Shown piece by piece: positions 28,901 to 38,900 of a stretch of DNA of 62,000 bases; position 1 is the first letter of the stretch, and each line of letters opens with the position of its first letter. Below the pieces are notes generated by a model. The model worked only from the letters and a program-made list of their open reading frames with translations. It did no database searches and was not told the origin of the DNA. The position numbers and the translations under genes were made by a program. Origin of the DNA: Glandiceps talaboti (taxonomy: Eukaryota > Hemichordata > Enteropneusta > Spengelidae); contig NC_135556.1 in NCBI RefSeq assembly GCF_964340395.1, positions 13,341,410-13,403,409 on the forward strand, read 5' to 3'.

Positions 28901-30385
28901 TGTTCTAAATGAATACTATGCATTCCTTAATTTCTAGATTACATCCATTACTTTACAGTGCTTATTGTTCCTTATTCTTTTATTATGTCCTGGTACATCT
29001 CAAACTTATCTAACTCGGATTGTATCAATGTATGCCTCATAAAATAAGCCTTGTCTCCCACCTGAATTTGAAATCAATTCAAACTGAATGAAAAAGCAGT
29101 ATATTGGTTTGAAATCTGTTTCTGTCCCTATCAGAAAACTGAGCAATGAATTTGAATTGAGAAGCTCTGGTTTCGATATGATTTATTTGAATCGTTTCGA
29201 AACCATCCTCATGAGGTGGATTCAAACCAAATGATTTGAAGTGATTTCGGTTTGGTTTGGTTTTGAACCGATTTCACTTTTCCACATGGGGACAGGACTA
29301 TAGCTTAATTGCCTACACTGGGGATGTTAAATATGCTACTGAGACCAGGGGTCCAGGTGTTGATAAGTACATTGAACCATAGACAGTCCCACAGTCCCTC
29401 CACTGTCTATGATTGAACTATGCAACACCTACTACATGTACTAACAGTGTCACACCCAACATGTATGCAGTACATACATACATGCATGAACAAACACATT
29501 GTAATCTCTGAGGACATGAAAAATGGGATTATCCTCTCTTTAGATATGGGCGATTGACATCAGATTCATAATGTACTCTCTATAGTTTATTAGCTGCACA
29601 ATGCCATATAATGGAATTCGATTTCAATGGTATGAATGGCTAGAATTCTTCTTACTACAGTCATTTGCACTTCGTAATAGCATAGTACTTCCATGGTCAT
29701 AGCTTCTTGTTTCTGCATAATTTGTATGTCGCTAGTGGGAACCGTGCCTATTGTGCTGCTGGTGAGGATGGTGTAAATGCCACAATGTTGCCAATATCAG
29801 AGTTGAGATTTATGTGTAGAGTTTGAACAATTGTAAAATTCAAATTGACGCGACAGACAAAGGAGTGACTTTCAAAGTACCCCTGAATAGCATGCACCTA
29901 CTAGTCCATGTATGTATACGGGGAGAGCCAAGTCGACTAGTCTGGGTGGGACGAGAAATGTTATCGCAATGTCCTATATTACATGCAAGTGTGTAGGACA
30001 GGTAACGTTAACAATATGCCAGTGCAACATTGTGTAAATGGTGTGGGTGCACCATGTCAACGTTACTAAGTTACACCATTACACAGATCAAATGGGTTAT
30101 ACAAGGCCTGCTCAAGACTCAAGTAATTCTTTCATGACGTAACAATAACATTCATGATTCAATCGGTGAACGTTAATACCTGCCACTGCCAGGTTGCCCG
30201 CTGTGCTGTCAGTGTCAGGCCGTCGACTGTTTCTCTTCATTGCGTAAACATACTGTCAACACACGCAACGACTAATACACTTACCCGTCCACGTCAAAGT
30301 GTTCAAAACATTCCTTCAATCCATTCGATAGGGAAAAATCTGTCTTCCTGTACTGCGCGAAGAAATCTTTCGTGTCGTCAGCCAT
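13064..30385 (-). CDS. EF-hand nicotinamidase (PncA/isochorismatase family), 7 exons, 359 aa
   Basis: Nicotinamidase hydrolyses nicotinamide to nicotinate and ammonia in NAD salvage. Coding exons in transcript order are 30385-30285, 27617-27491, 26842-26786, 22584-22345, 22232-22104, 14702-14391 and 13177-13064, all with AG/GT borders and matching phases, and ending in TAG. Residues 31-42 (starting DVDGDG) and 73-84 (starting DDDNDG) are two canonical EF-hand calcium loops. The hydrolase domain follows. The catalytic triad is D107 in VIDIQNDF, K228 in ILKGTNPD and C273 in GLAYDFC. The zinc ligands are D152, H154 and H158 (RDWHPANH) plus H203 in WPTHC. All catalytic and metal residues are intact. 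Length and the N-terminal EF-hands match the animal EF-hand type, of which Drosophila Naam is, as I recall, the known example. No signal peptide is visible, so it is probably cytosolic. Start is the first ATG, reading MADDTKDFF. Function is confident; exon ends are inferred from sequence. Confidence 0.93.
13304..14040. repeat. TATG tetranucleotide microsatellite, ~740 bp
   Basis: A nearly continuous TATG/TGTG/TGCG array within the last nicotinamidase intron, 127 bases from exon 7. The long apparent reading frames in it are repeat artefacts. Confidence 0.97.
15090..15515. repeat. Three tandem ~160-bp repeats
   Basis: Repeated words are TTCTGTCAATTAGAATGGTT and CTTTTTAACATGCAGTTAA-like sequence. 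Within nicotinamidase intron 5. Confidence 0.75.
18903..19049. mobile_element. Palindromic foldback element (copy A)
   Basis: Almost the whole 147 bases folds on itself: the start CCCCAATATTTTTC pairs with GAAAAATATTCGG near the end, and GACCTAAGGG pairs with CCCCTTAGGTC. Related copies lie at 38871-39010 and 39014-39140. Confidence 0.6.
19945..20402. mobile_element. Foldback element with inverted arrays of a 13-bp unit
   Basis: The left end carries about seven copies related to CCAACTCGGCCCA (19950-20070). The right end carries about six copies of the reverse complement TGGGCCGAGTTGG (20288-20400). About 215 bases of unrelated DNA lie between. Such subrepeat-built inverted ends are typical of foldback transposons. 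No coding capacity is seen. Confidence 0.6.
20403..20748 (+). mobile_element. Truncated 3' end of a non-LTR retrotransposon
   Basis: A short open stretch ending FKRGSKTYLFKVSYNL resembles the last residues of LINE reverse transcriptase polyproteins. It is followed by an ATT repeat, a GCGCTTT-containing 3' UTR and a tail of TTAAATG units. Only the 3' end remains, as expected of 5'-truncated insertion. It lies in nicotinamidase intron 5. Confidence 0.55.
22760..23060. repeat. Tandem duplication, ~140-bp unit
   Basis: Two full copies share GACACTTGTCTCTCATTCAT and CCATGGACACCCATTGTCTC; a third partial unit begins near 23040. It is in nicotinamidase intron 3, just upstream of exon 4. Confidence 0.85.
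23780..25016. repeat. Element with six to seven tandem ~147-bp repeats
   Basis: The word TTGATGTACCTTACAG or a variant recurs at 24074, 24221, 24367, 24514, 24660 and 24807, a period of 146-147 bases. Other shared words are AATTTGCATAATTAATGA and TAATTAGGCTATATCTTAA. The left edge carries CCTCCCGTAAGGG and GGGAGGTATT with a CTGT microsatellite; the right edge ends CCCTTATGGGAGGCATT. The edges suggest one mobile unit containing a satellite. It lies in nicotinamidase intron 3. Confidence 0.75.
25877..25970. repeat. GT-rich microsatellite
   Basis: GTGTGT array with few interruptions (GAGT, CTGT) in nicotinamidase intron 3. Confidence 0.95.
26260..26293. repeat. Hairpin of the ATAGAC...GTCTAT group
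   Basis: ATAGACAGTGGA and TCCACTGTCTAT are separated by ten bases. Similar hairpins lie at 29378-29411 and 33246-33269. Confidence 0.8.
27208..27462. mobile_element. 255-bp inverted-repeat element, copy 1
   Basis: Starts CAATAGGGAACTT and ends TTGCAAGTTCCCTATTG, forming terminal inverted repeats of about 16-17 bp. It is non-coding and closely matches the element at 55056-55309. It sits in nicotinamidase intron 2, ending 28 bases from exon 2. Confidence 0.75.
28545..28829 (+). mobile_element. tRNA-derived SINE
   Basis: The head has Pol III box A-like (GTGACCGAGCGGTTAAA) and box B-like (GGGGATCGAACCC) sequences spaced as in a tRNA. A body with the word CGGTTTCCTCCTGCA and an ATT-repeat tail after AATAAAG follow. 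It lies antisense in nicotinamidase intron 1. The tRNA fold is degenerate, so it is a SINE rather than a tRNA gene. Confidence 0.8.
29378..29411. repeat. Hairpin of the ATAGAC...GTCTAT group
   Basis: CATAGACAGT pairs with ACTGTCTATG over a C-rich 14-base spacer. Confidence 0.75.
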
Positions 30386-30560
30386 GTTGATTCTCGCGTC
30401 CAACTATCAGAATCAGGTGACAAATCTACGACGCCGCAAGACAATAGCGATACGTATTTATGCAAATCACGTGGGTTCCTTTATCCGTCAAGGTCAGTGG
30501 ACGTCACGCGTCAGTCAATTTGTGTCTTTGAAGACATCGATCATGCGGACGACAGAATGG
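30386..30560 (-). promoter_or_regulatory. Likely promoter and 5' leader of the nicotinamidase gene
   Basis: This stretch just upstream of the ATG is richer in CpG than its surroundings. It contains an octamer ATGCAAAT (30460-30467) directly abutting a CACGTG E-box (30468-30473), about 75-90 bases before the start codon. No clear TATA box is positioned. The promoter role is inferred from location and base composition. Confidence 0.4.
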
Positions 30561-30893
30561 ATGTTGTCTCGACGAGATCTTTTTATAGATATACAAGCTT
30601 AAACAATAAATACACAATGACTAATGTGATCTCGTCTGAATATACCAGCAAAATTACGTTTGCGCTTGCATTTTACGAGTAAGCTGTACGTACAAACTGA
30701 AAAAGTGGCGACTGACATAGAATTTATATCTAAATATAATTTAGGCATTATTAACAAAATTGAAGACCTCCGGATCACGTATTCGTTGATAAAATTGGGG
30801 AAAACGCTAATTGAAAAAGATGTTATATGTAAATGATACTGGAGAATAAATATATAGAACTATTAAAAAAATTCCGTGACAGTCGCGTCTGGA

Positions 30894-30935
30894 TAGTCTA
30901 GAATTCTAAATTGGTACGTTTAGAATTCTAGACTA
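30894..30935. repeat. Perfect hairpin with 17-bp arms
   Basis: TAGTCTAGAATTCTAAA and its exact reverse complement are separated by eight bases. It lies about 510 bases upstream of the nicotinamidase ATG. Confidence 0.9.
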
Positions 30936-32391
30936 CGTCTTGGCTTCTAGTCCTTATTCAAGAAGTCATGATATTTCCCGATCTGGATGATTTTCCCTTC
31001 GATAAATGACCCCTTCGTTCTGGCGCGCCTGTATATACACAGGGGACCTGGAACCAACGCGTTTTCTATGTCCATCACTGTAGTGATGGGTATAGAAAAA
31101 AACATATTTAGTAGACCCCCATGAGTATCTGTTTATTTGCTGGTTTATTTAATTATTTTATTTGTCCCTGTACTTGTCGTTCGTTTGCTTGTTCATTTGT
31201 CATTTATTTGATAGTTTATTTATTTGTTTTGTTTTGTTTGTCACACGGTCCCCTGTGGTATATATAGCCTGGAAAATTCAAATCCCAATCCGCAGGAATT
31301 CCAGGTTAACGTATATACGACATGGCACATGTGGAAAATGTATCGTTCTACTATTAGCAAAGACTTAAACAAAAATACAGGGGTTGGACAGAATGTTTGT
31401 CCAGGGTGATTTTTCAGTACACACGTTTGAACAGTTTTTGTCTGAAATAATTTTATAAGCTGTCCTAATCGTCGGGATGTGACACCGATGGTAGATCATG
31501 GTAGCTACCATTTAATTCAACAAATTATGTATCCCGATTGGGATAAACACGGAAAGTACACTTGTATGTTTTTTTTTTTTTTTTATCTCGACGGGAATAG
31601 ACGTTAATCAATAAATTGGTGATATTCCAGACTGTCATCAAGTGCAGACGGAATATGCCTTTAGAGGTCGGGACTTGATTCTGACATGATCCAAAATTCG
31701 GACAATGTCAGAATCGACTCGGGACTTTACTCCGTTTGCAAACACGATTATTTTTTAACTGAGCTTATTTCACAATCCGTCAGGAGAATTGTGTTGGAGT
31801 ATATACTAAACGTAATTTTAATTTATGTAAGACGATTGTGTGACATCTTACTTTCCCCTATTATTAAAAAAAATAACAAAAAATAACGCCATCTTCGAGA
31901 TATTGTTGCAAAGTGCGTAAACAGTTTGTAGTCGGCATGGGAACTTGAACCTGTTGAACCTACAAGACAGTGTCGGCTTAAATTGGACCCCTTATAGATG
32001 TGTGTCCCTCCAGCTGCAAAGTATAGTTTCAACACCATTGTATTGCAAGCCCTGTTTGTGTGCTATAATTGCGTCACTGCTGTCCTCGAACTTTTGGTTG
32101 TTTTTCCACTGTCGCGTCACTGGAAGATCATGTTACAGTAGACTAAGTACGGGTTGGTACCAAGGGGTTGATGACACGTATCACTTTTGTACATAATAGT
32201 TGTTATTTACATTCAAGTTTTTATTGACCAGTGTTCTTGTACACCAAGAACAAACAAGTAGACGGCGTATTGTTTGATAATTTGTAATTTGATTATAAAC
32301 TAAAAATGCATAGCACAAACTCAAAACATTTGAAAAACATCAGTGACACTAAAAAATCTGCAAAGGGATTAGTGTCAGTCTAACTACTCAC

Positions 32392-32514
32392 ATTCTCGCA
32401 AACCAGAGCTGTTATTTCTTCCACGACATTGCGAAATTTTTCCTCCGTTCCTCGGGAATTCAAAATGTCAGTTAGGTTAGCAGAATAGCGTCGTAGCGAT
32501 AGCCGTTTTCCTGT
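32392..32514 (-). CDS. Unassigned possible coding exon
   Basis: On the minus strand a 41-codon open segment runs from an acceptor-like TGTAG to a good donor (AAT then GTGAGTAG). It contains LRRYSANLTDILNSRGTEEK and then VVEEITALVCEN, composition typical of real protein, in locally CpG-rich sequence. No start codon lies in it and no partner exon was found. It could belong to an unidentified gene or be an alternative 5' exon of the gene at 30.4 kb. The function is unknown. Confidence 0.25.
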
Positions 32515-33245
32515 CTACAGGGCTAACACACTACCCACATCATCAATAGACAAGAAGAAATCTTTGTAACGAAGTCAAATTTATTTGAGAAGTTAGTTAA
32601 TCAATGTCGTCACAACATCTCAAACCGTTCATTCATGATGAAACTCTTCAAAGATATGTACAAGAAAGTAAATATGAGAGACTGACATTTTATATTAAGT
32701 TTAATCACAGACAAGTAAGAAACTTGTTTGTGGTTTAATGCAAAGCAACAGAATGCAACACAACAACATATTACCCTGTACTATTTAATATTTCAACCAT
32801 ACACAATCAAATTTCAATCACAAACAGCTGCTAGAACCCCAATAGTCATACAATGTATTAAATAACGAATGGAGTTGGGACTGTTTGATTCAATAATATT
32901 TGTTTGACAAAAACTTTATCCCAGAACCGTAATGAACTAAATTGACCTGAAGATCCAAACAGTCCTAATTTTTGTGGGAAATCTTTCACAAAATGCAGTT
33001 CTTCTTCAGGGTTTATGTACATTACCAAATGTATAGGATGCTATGGTATGAATAATCCCACACTTTTTTGTTTTGCATTATTCTCTCTCAATCATATTTT
33101 TGCTGAAAATTGGAAAATTGACTCTTCTTTTTATGATTTTGGGTGGATTAACTGTTAAGGTGTGAAGAAAAGCTTGTACTCTTCTATGATTGCACTCTAC
33201 TCTCATCAAATTGTTTTCAAAAACCATTGGCACTTATAGTGCAAG

Positions 33246-33269
33246 CATAGACCCTCTGGAGGGTCTATG
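33246..33269. repeat. Near-perfect palindrome CATAGACCCTC...GAGGGTCTATG
   Basis: Eleven-base arms with a two-base centre. It shares the CATAGAC and GTCTATG ends with the hairpins at 26.3 and 29.4 kb. Confidence 0.8.
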
Positions 33270-33342
33270 GTGCAAGTAGTAGTATTCGGATCAATAAACC
33301 AATATAAACACTGCCCTCTGGTGGTAGCAAATGACACCATAT

Positions 33343-33348
<6 letters not shown>

Positions 33349-33374
<26 letters not shown>
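33349..33374. repeat. AC microsatellite
   Basis: About 13 AC units in the gene-free stretch upstream of the nicotinamidase gene. Confidence 0.95.
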
Positions 33375-33375
<1 letters not shown>

Positions 33376-35100
33376 TAAAATCATCATATATAATAAAACG
33401 ATAAATTTTCTATGAATATTTTTTTCGGCTTAATAAGCATTTTGTTCAGGGTGAATCTACAACTGTGGAAATCAAGCCATCAGCAAACTAAGATAAATAC
33501 AAACTAACTTAATATTGTTGGATGTGGAAAATTACACAAGTAGGTGTTAGTGCCTATGTGGATATATTCACACTGTAATCAAGGTAATGTAAACACTGAA
33601 TGAAGTTGAATGTGTGACCACTTGATGAAAAAAACTTGCTATCTGAGACAGCACCATACTATGTGTCTAATGACATCAACAACAAAAAAGTTATAGTAAG
33701 TTGATTGTAGGTTTGTATTTCCCCATACATTAATTACAGTATGGCAAAAAATGACAGGGGTGGCGGTGGTTTTAAATTCACCCTGTCAGAAAAGTATCTG
33801 TTGATCACATCAACATGTTGCAACTATAGTTTTAGCTTGTTTCTATCTTATTTTGCCTTAAACTTGATCTCCACAGAACTATTTTCCTCCAAAAAGTCCA
33901 TCTTGGTGCACAACAAAGCAGTAATTCCAACAGTTTTTGTACTCAATTACAATGGTTTGCTTCAGAAACTTATACTTCTTGTAAATCAAACATATATTTC
34001 AACTCTCTAGCATACATACGTTAATACACCATCTACATTTGTACATGCAGGCGGAAGCAAAAAACTCATTGTTCCAGTCAAAATATCTGATAAATGTTAT
34101 AATTTTTTGTACACATAAATCACTTTTATAATGTATAACTGATTTAGGGGCGAGATCAATAGTTCAATGTAGATTACAAAACTAATTCTCAGACCCTCCA
34201 TCCCCCTTTCTAAATTGACCAAAATTTGAGAATTGCTTCAAACTGCACAATCAATCAGTATGTAGTACATTTACTATGAATATAAAGCCAGTAAGTAGTG
34301 AGTAAAAAATAGTTCTGTTGTTGACACTTTACTTTATATTAGTGCCATGCATTTACTATCGTAAAAATTCTTCCATTTCTCAATTTGACATTTTTAAAGA
34401 AATATTCGTATTTAGGGGTACAAACATCCATTAAAACTAAAACCGATTTTTGTACGATGAGAACTAAAATGGCTCAGACCCCCCCCCCACCCCAAGTACA
34501 TGTAAAAGAATTGTTTTTTACCTGACAATGAACTATTGATCTCACCCCTTAGAAAGCAGTACTTCACATAAATAAGTCACTCTAAAGTTATATGCTTCGA
34601 ATACAATTACTGCTAATGTAAATCTTACTTGACCAATAATTATGACTTTTTCTGTAAATAAACAGAAACCAATTATTTTGTGAATATTAGCTGAGCTTGT
34701 GTGTGGACTAATCGAATAGTAGGAAAGTGAACGTGTTCTAAAATACAAAATATGTAAATTGTAGCAAATATTGTAAGAACATTTCACAACACAAAAAGTA
34801 CTTTTTTTTCTGAATATTAGCTTACTGTTGTCTAATTATGAAAAGTTGTTGATTATAGTACCTACCACTTGTATTTTTGTAGTAATGTTGAAAAAAATCT
34901 GTAATAGGTCAAATGTTTGAATTTCATTGGGTATCATGTTGCCTTGGTTACTTAAGTCTTGTTTCATTATATGCTCACCCTAAACTACTTATAATGAGGG
35001 GGAGGGGTGTTTCTCCTCTCTCGTGATTTCTGAACGACTCAAACCAATATGCCACATTCCAGCTACCAACAGTACTTAATGTAGTGTCACACCAGGGTAG

Positions 35101-35121
35101 CCCCCCCCCCCCCCCCCCCCC
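35101..35121. repeat. Poly-C tract
   Basis: Twenty-one C in a row, just beyond the candidate poly(A) signal of the TRIM-GLEBS gene. Confidence 0.98.
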
Positions 35122-35323
35122 ACCACTTTGGGAAAATTAGTATTCATAAACTTGTCATTATTTACGTCAAATGCCTGACAGCACCACATGATGCAGCAAT
35201 CATGTGATTGATGATTTGATTTGATTTGATTTCGATTCTTTGTGGAGGTAGAATAAAACTGAATTTTTAATGCTTTCTTTCTTTCCCTGGTTGAGCTTTC
35301 CTTCCAGCTGAAAATTCACTCTT

Positions 35324-35329
35324 TTTATT
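35324..35329 (-). terminator. Candidate poly(A) signal for the TRIM-GLEBS gene
   Basis: AATAAA on the minus strand about 600 bases after the TAG at 35927-35929. It is the clearest candidate in the nearby downstream DNA but is not confirmed. Confidence 0.35.
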
Positions 35330-35926
35330 GACTTAATAACGACATTACCGTAATATGTCCTTTCTTCTAGCCAAATCCCTTATAAATAAAAAGATTTGTG
35401 ACCTTAGCATCCATCCAAGTTGACTGACACTGCCACTGACCTGGACTGTTTCATTTACTTATATTACCAAGGTATCAGTTACACTGACACTCTAACTGGG
35501 AGATTATAACACTGACCAAACATTCAATTGTATGCAGATTAGAAGTAAAGTGTAACTGGAATATGATATACTCATATCAAAATGATACAAAAACAGTCAA
35601 ACACCATCAACATGCAATGTCAACCACTTGCACTATATGGGGAACATCTCCTGTTTTCAACTACTGAAGTACTACCATTCATTGGAATGAAACACAGTAA
35701 CACTCTTGCGCAAATCAGAAAATTTTAGAGGTGAATATTGGATTAAAATTTAGGTGAGACAAGAAGTCTGACAAGAGTTATATAAAACCCTGTACATGAG
35801 ATTGAGAACGATTCCCATCTAATTCTTATGGGTCAAAGATAAGTAGTAATCCAAACCATGGGATCCAGACATTGGAGAACACAGCTATCAATCTCCATGT
35901 CTTCATTCATGGTTTAATCCTAAATA

Positions 35927-38900
35927 CTATAAACTGGGTTCATTTGTAAAATTAATTCTATCATGTTTATCTCGGATGCTTTGTTTCTTAAGACCTTTGT
36001 TATCACCATCATTCCCTGCTATATCACATCTTAGGTTTTCTAAATCTTCATCTTCTACCTGATCACTGTTGTTGTTGTTGTTGTTATTATTATCCGACAC
36101 GTCAACACTACCTCCAGTTGATAGGAGCTCATCTCTTATTTGACTCGAACTATCAAAATCTGATGTGGTACTGTAACAACAACCTGTACTGGTAGACAAG
36201 TCTGTCATTGAGTCACTCCTACAATCATCCGACTCGTTGAGTTGGTCAGGCTGGGAGGAACAGCTGGCAAGGGAACTATCATCAAATGCACTGCTAGTAT
36301 CTTTGTCATCTGCAAGTTGTGTACAGGAAATCATATCTGAACTTGTGTCATGTTTAGTTTCATCACACAAATCCTGTGCTGCAGGTTGAGAGTCTGTCTC
36401 TGCTAATAACTCATCACATGAGTCTGTTTCTGCTAATAACGCACCACATTTTTTAGTACTAGTGGTGTTTTCACCAACAATAACATACTCTTCATCACTA
36501 TCTCTTTCTTCATTCTCCATAAGTTCTTCACATTCCTTTTTGGTATTTTCTTGTGACAATTTTTCAATGGATTGTTTTTCATTACCATCTTCTTCCATAT
36601 TGGGTGAACTTGCAGTATCTTGGTATTTCAGAGAGCGAGCAACACACTTTGTGGTTTGCATTGTGTCTTCTGGAATGGCAGTATACCTGGCACTGAATGT
36701 GAAAACTGCATGATTAGCTTTATCATCTGACTTTGATTTAAAGTTGCTACCCTTCTCTTTAGTATTTCTATTCTTATTTCTCTGTGCATCAAAGTTTACT
36801 GGCAATTCAACTCTCGCTTTAGGAAACTGAAACTGGAATGATTCAGCTATAGATGACGACTTTTCAAATCTTGTACTATGCAAGTCTTGGTTGAGTCTAT
36901 CTTTTACTTCACTTGATGGCATACCATGTCTACTGTGTTCCAGTTCTTTGACGTTATCACCCAGGGGAAAAACACCATCCTCCATTTCTGCAGGACAAGA
37001 TGTTTCCCTCACAAGGTTGTGAAATGGTATCATTCTATCTCTCTTTGTTGTACAGTTCGAATCTGCATCAATTTCTGACCTGACATCTCTGTCAATCAAA
37101 GAATAGCTGTCATTTGCTTGGTCATCACTACATGACTCTGCGATTGTTGTCATGTCACTGTTACTACTAGATGAAGATAATATATTCATGTTATCTGATC
37201 TGTTTCTGTCCACTCCCTTATCAGTCTTTCCCATTACTGATTTTTGACTTAAAATGTCATTATTTGCTTCGTTGAATATTCTGTTAAAAACAAAGGCCCG
37301 TCTGTGTTTCTCTTTCTTCTTCATTGAACGTTTATCCAGTTTCAAATTGACGCCCTCATCATGGGTACATATGGAACTAAAAAAATTTCTTGATCCGAGA
37401 CTTTCTGTTTGCCTCCACGGTAAGTCTGGTATAGGTGAATCCCTGTCGCTTGAATTAGATGTAGGAATGTCTTCCACAGTATAAGCTGTGTCATAACTTG
37501 TGTCATCTTCTTGGGATATCTTGTCATTTGAAAGAGCATCTCTAACAGAAAACAAGCTTGTTTTAGCATCCGTTGCTGACTGCTTGCCATTTATTGGTTT
37601 AGCAGTAGACAAGGAAGAGGAAACGTCCCTAGTTTTGGTTGGTTGGTTAAAACAGATTGCACTTGTGGAATCTGTCTGTGCATCTGTTGCAAAGATACCA
37701 ACTTTATGTCCATTAAGAGATACCGTATCTGAACATGCAACAAGACTTGTATCGGCATACACAGCTGGACTCTGTGTGGAATATAATGTTGATGATGGCA
37801 ACAATGAGGGAGATGTTGGGGCATATGACGGAGATGTTGGGGCGTATGACGGAGATGTCGGTTCATATGTTGGAGATGTCGGTGAATATGTGGGTGAATA
37901 TTTCGGAGATGTCGGTGAATATGACGCAGATTTCGGTACATATTTTGGACTAGCTGGCTTTGTTGACGACACAGTAGGGTATGCATCTGTGGTTATTGTC
38001 ATTGTCATTGTTTGGTTTGTGGCACCACTTTCACCTGGAGCAGAAGACAATGTTGGAGCTGAACATTTAGCGATGAGTACCTTGTCTGTGAAAATACTAC
38101 CGAAGCCACCACCCGCAGTCTTTTTGTTTGTATCACTCATCACGGATTCATTACTGCTGCATTCAGATGTATTAGGATTCACATTCTGATTCATATTGAC
38201 ACGAAATAGTGACCTTGATGTTTTGAATCCAAATGAAGTACTAAGACGAGGTCTTGCAAACTTCAGATCACTTTGATAATCTTCAAGTCTTTGTTCCTAT
38301 CAATAGAAAACGCAAATGTTTGTATAATATTATTACCTGGCTATGTAGTAGGCATCTCTTACCCTGAGGGCTGTTATGCAGCAACTATTTCTCAAGGCTG
38401 AAACTGACAGAAATAGTTGCTACATAACAGCCCGATATGACATCTACTAGTGCCCGAATAAGGCAAGACAATAACTGCTTTACAACACATCACATTCTCT
38501 GGCAAATATTCCTTTCATAGTCAATGCAAATCCCTCATAAGACTATTGTGTTATATCATGAATATTGTCCTAGGGAAAACAGAATGTGACTAGAGTGTCT
38601 ATATGCAAATTAAGGTCACTCTGGGTCAATAGTCCATACCATGTGACATGATCTAAGCCAATCACTGAAGTCTATGTGAACACACTGTGTTATAATGGAT
38701 AGTATATGTACGAGCCAGGTTCAACGAAAAAATATGGAATATACACTCATTCTACATCATGACAACACGCGTCTCTGTCGCAATAATGCCTGTCTACATC
38801 ATTGGTTCTGCATTGGTTCCCAGATTGAGTCCCAGATTTGTTAAAAATGTTACTGGTGATGGTATAATTCTATTATTTCCCAACATTTTTCTTTCATTCA

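Larger units (their letters stand above)
26786..30385 (-). other. EF-hand pair encoded by nicotinamidase exons 1-3
   Basis: The first EF loop is split by intron 1 inside its Gly codon (residue 34). The second loop is split by intron 2 between N76 and D77. Both loops keep acidic residues at positions 1, 3, 5 and 12 and Gly at position 6, so both should bind calcium. The pair precedes the hydrolase domain, which begins near residue 100, suggesting calcium-responsive activity or assembly. The calcium effect is inference from the motif only. Confidence 0.85.
30561..35320. other. Mostly gene-free interval between the two protein genes
   Basis: Apart from the hairpin at 30.9 kb, the possible exon at 32.4 kb, the palindrome at 33.2 kb and an AC microsatellite, nothing coding is recognised. 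An 89-codon frame at 33741-34010 has no motif. Confidence 0.5.

Noticed and set aside
37805-37951. A fragment of the RPB1 gene
   Set aside because: Only heptads are present, within a continuous 2.37-kb frame of unrelated Ser/Asp-rich sequence; no polymerase core motif was found.
37500-38189. Long plus-strand open frame of 229 codons
   Set aside because: It is the antisense shadow of the last TRIM-GLEBS exon; its Gly/Asp/Val repeats are the reverse of the CTD-like heptads.
35927-38296. A SPRY, NHL or other usual TRIM C-terminal domain
   Set aside because: The sequence is Ser/Thr/Asp/Glu-rich and disordered, with none of the aromatic or glycine patterns of those folds.
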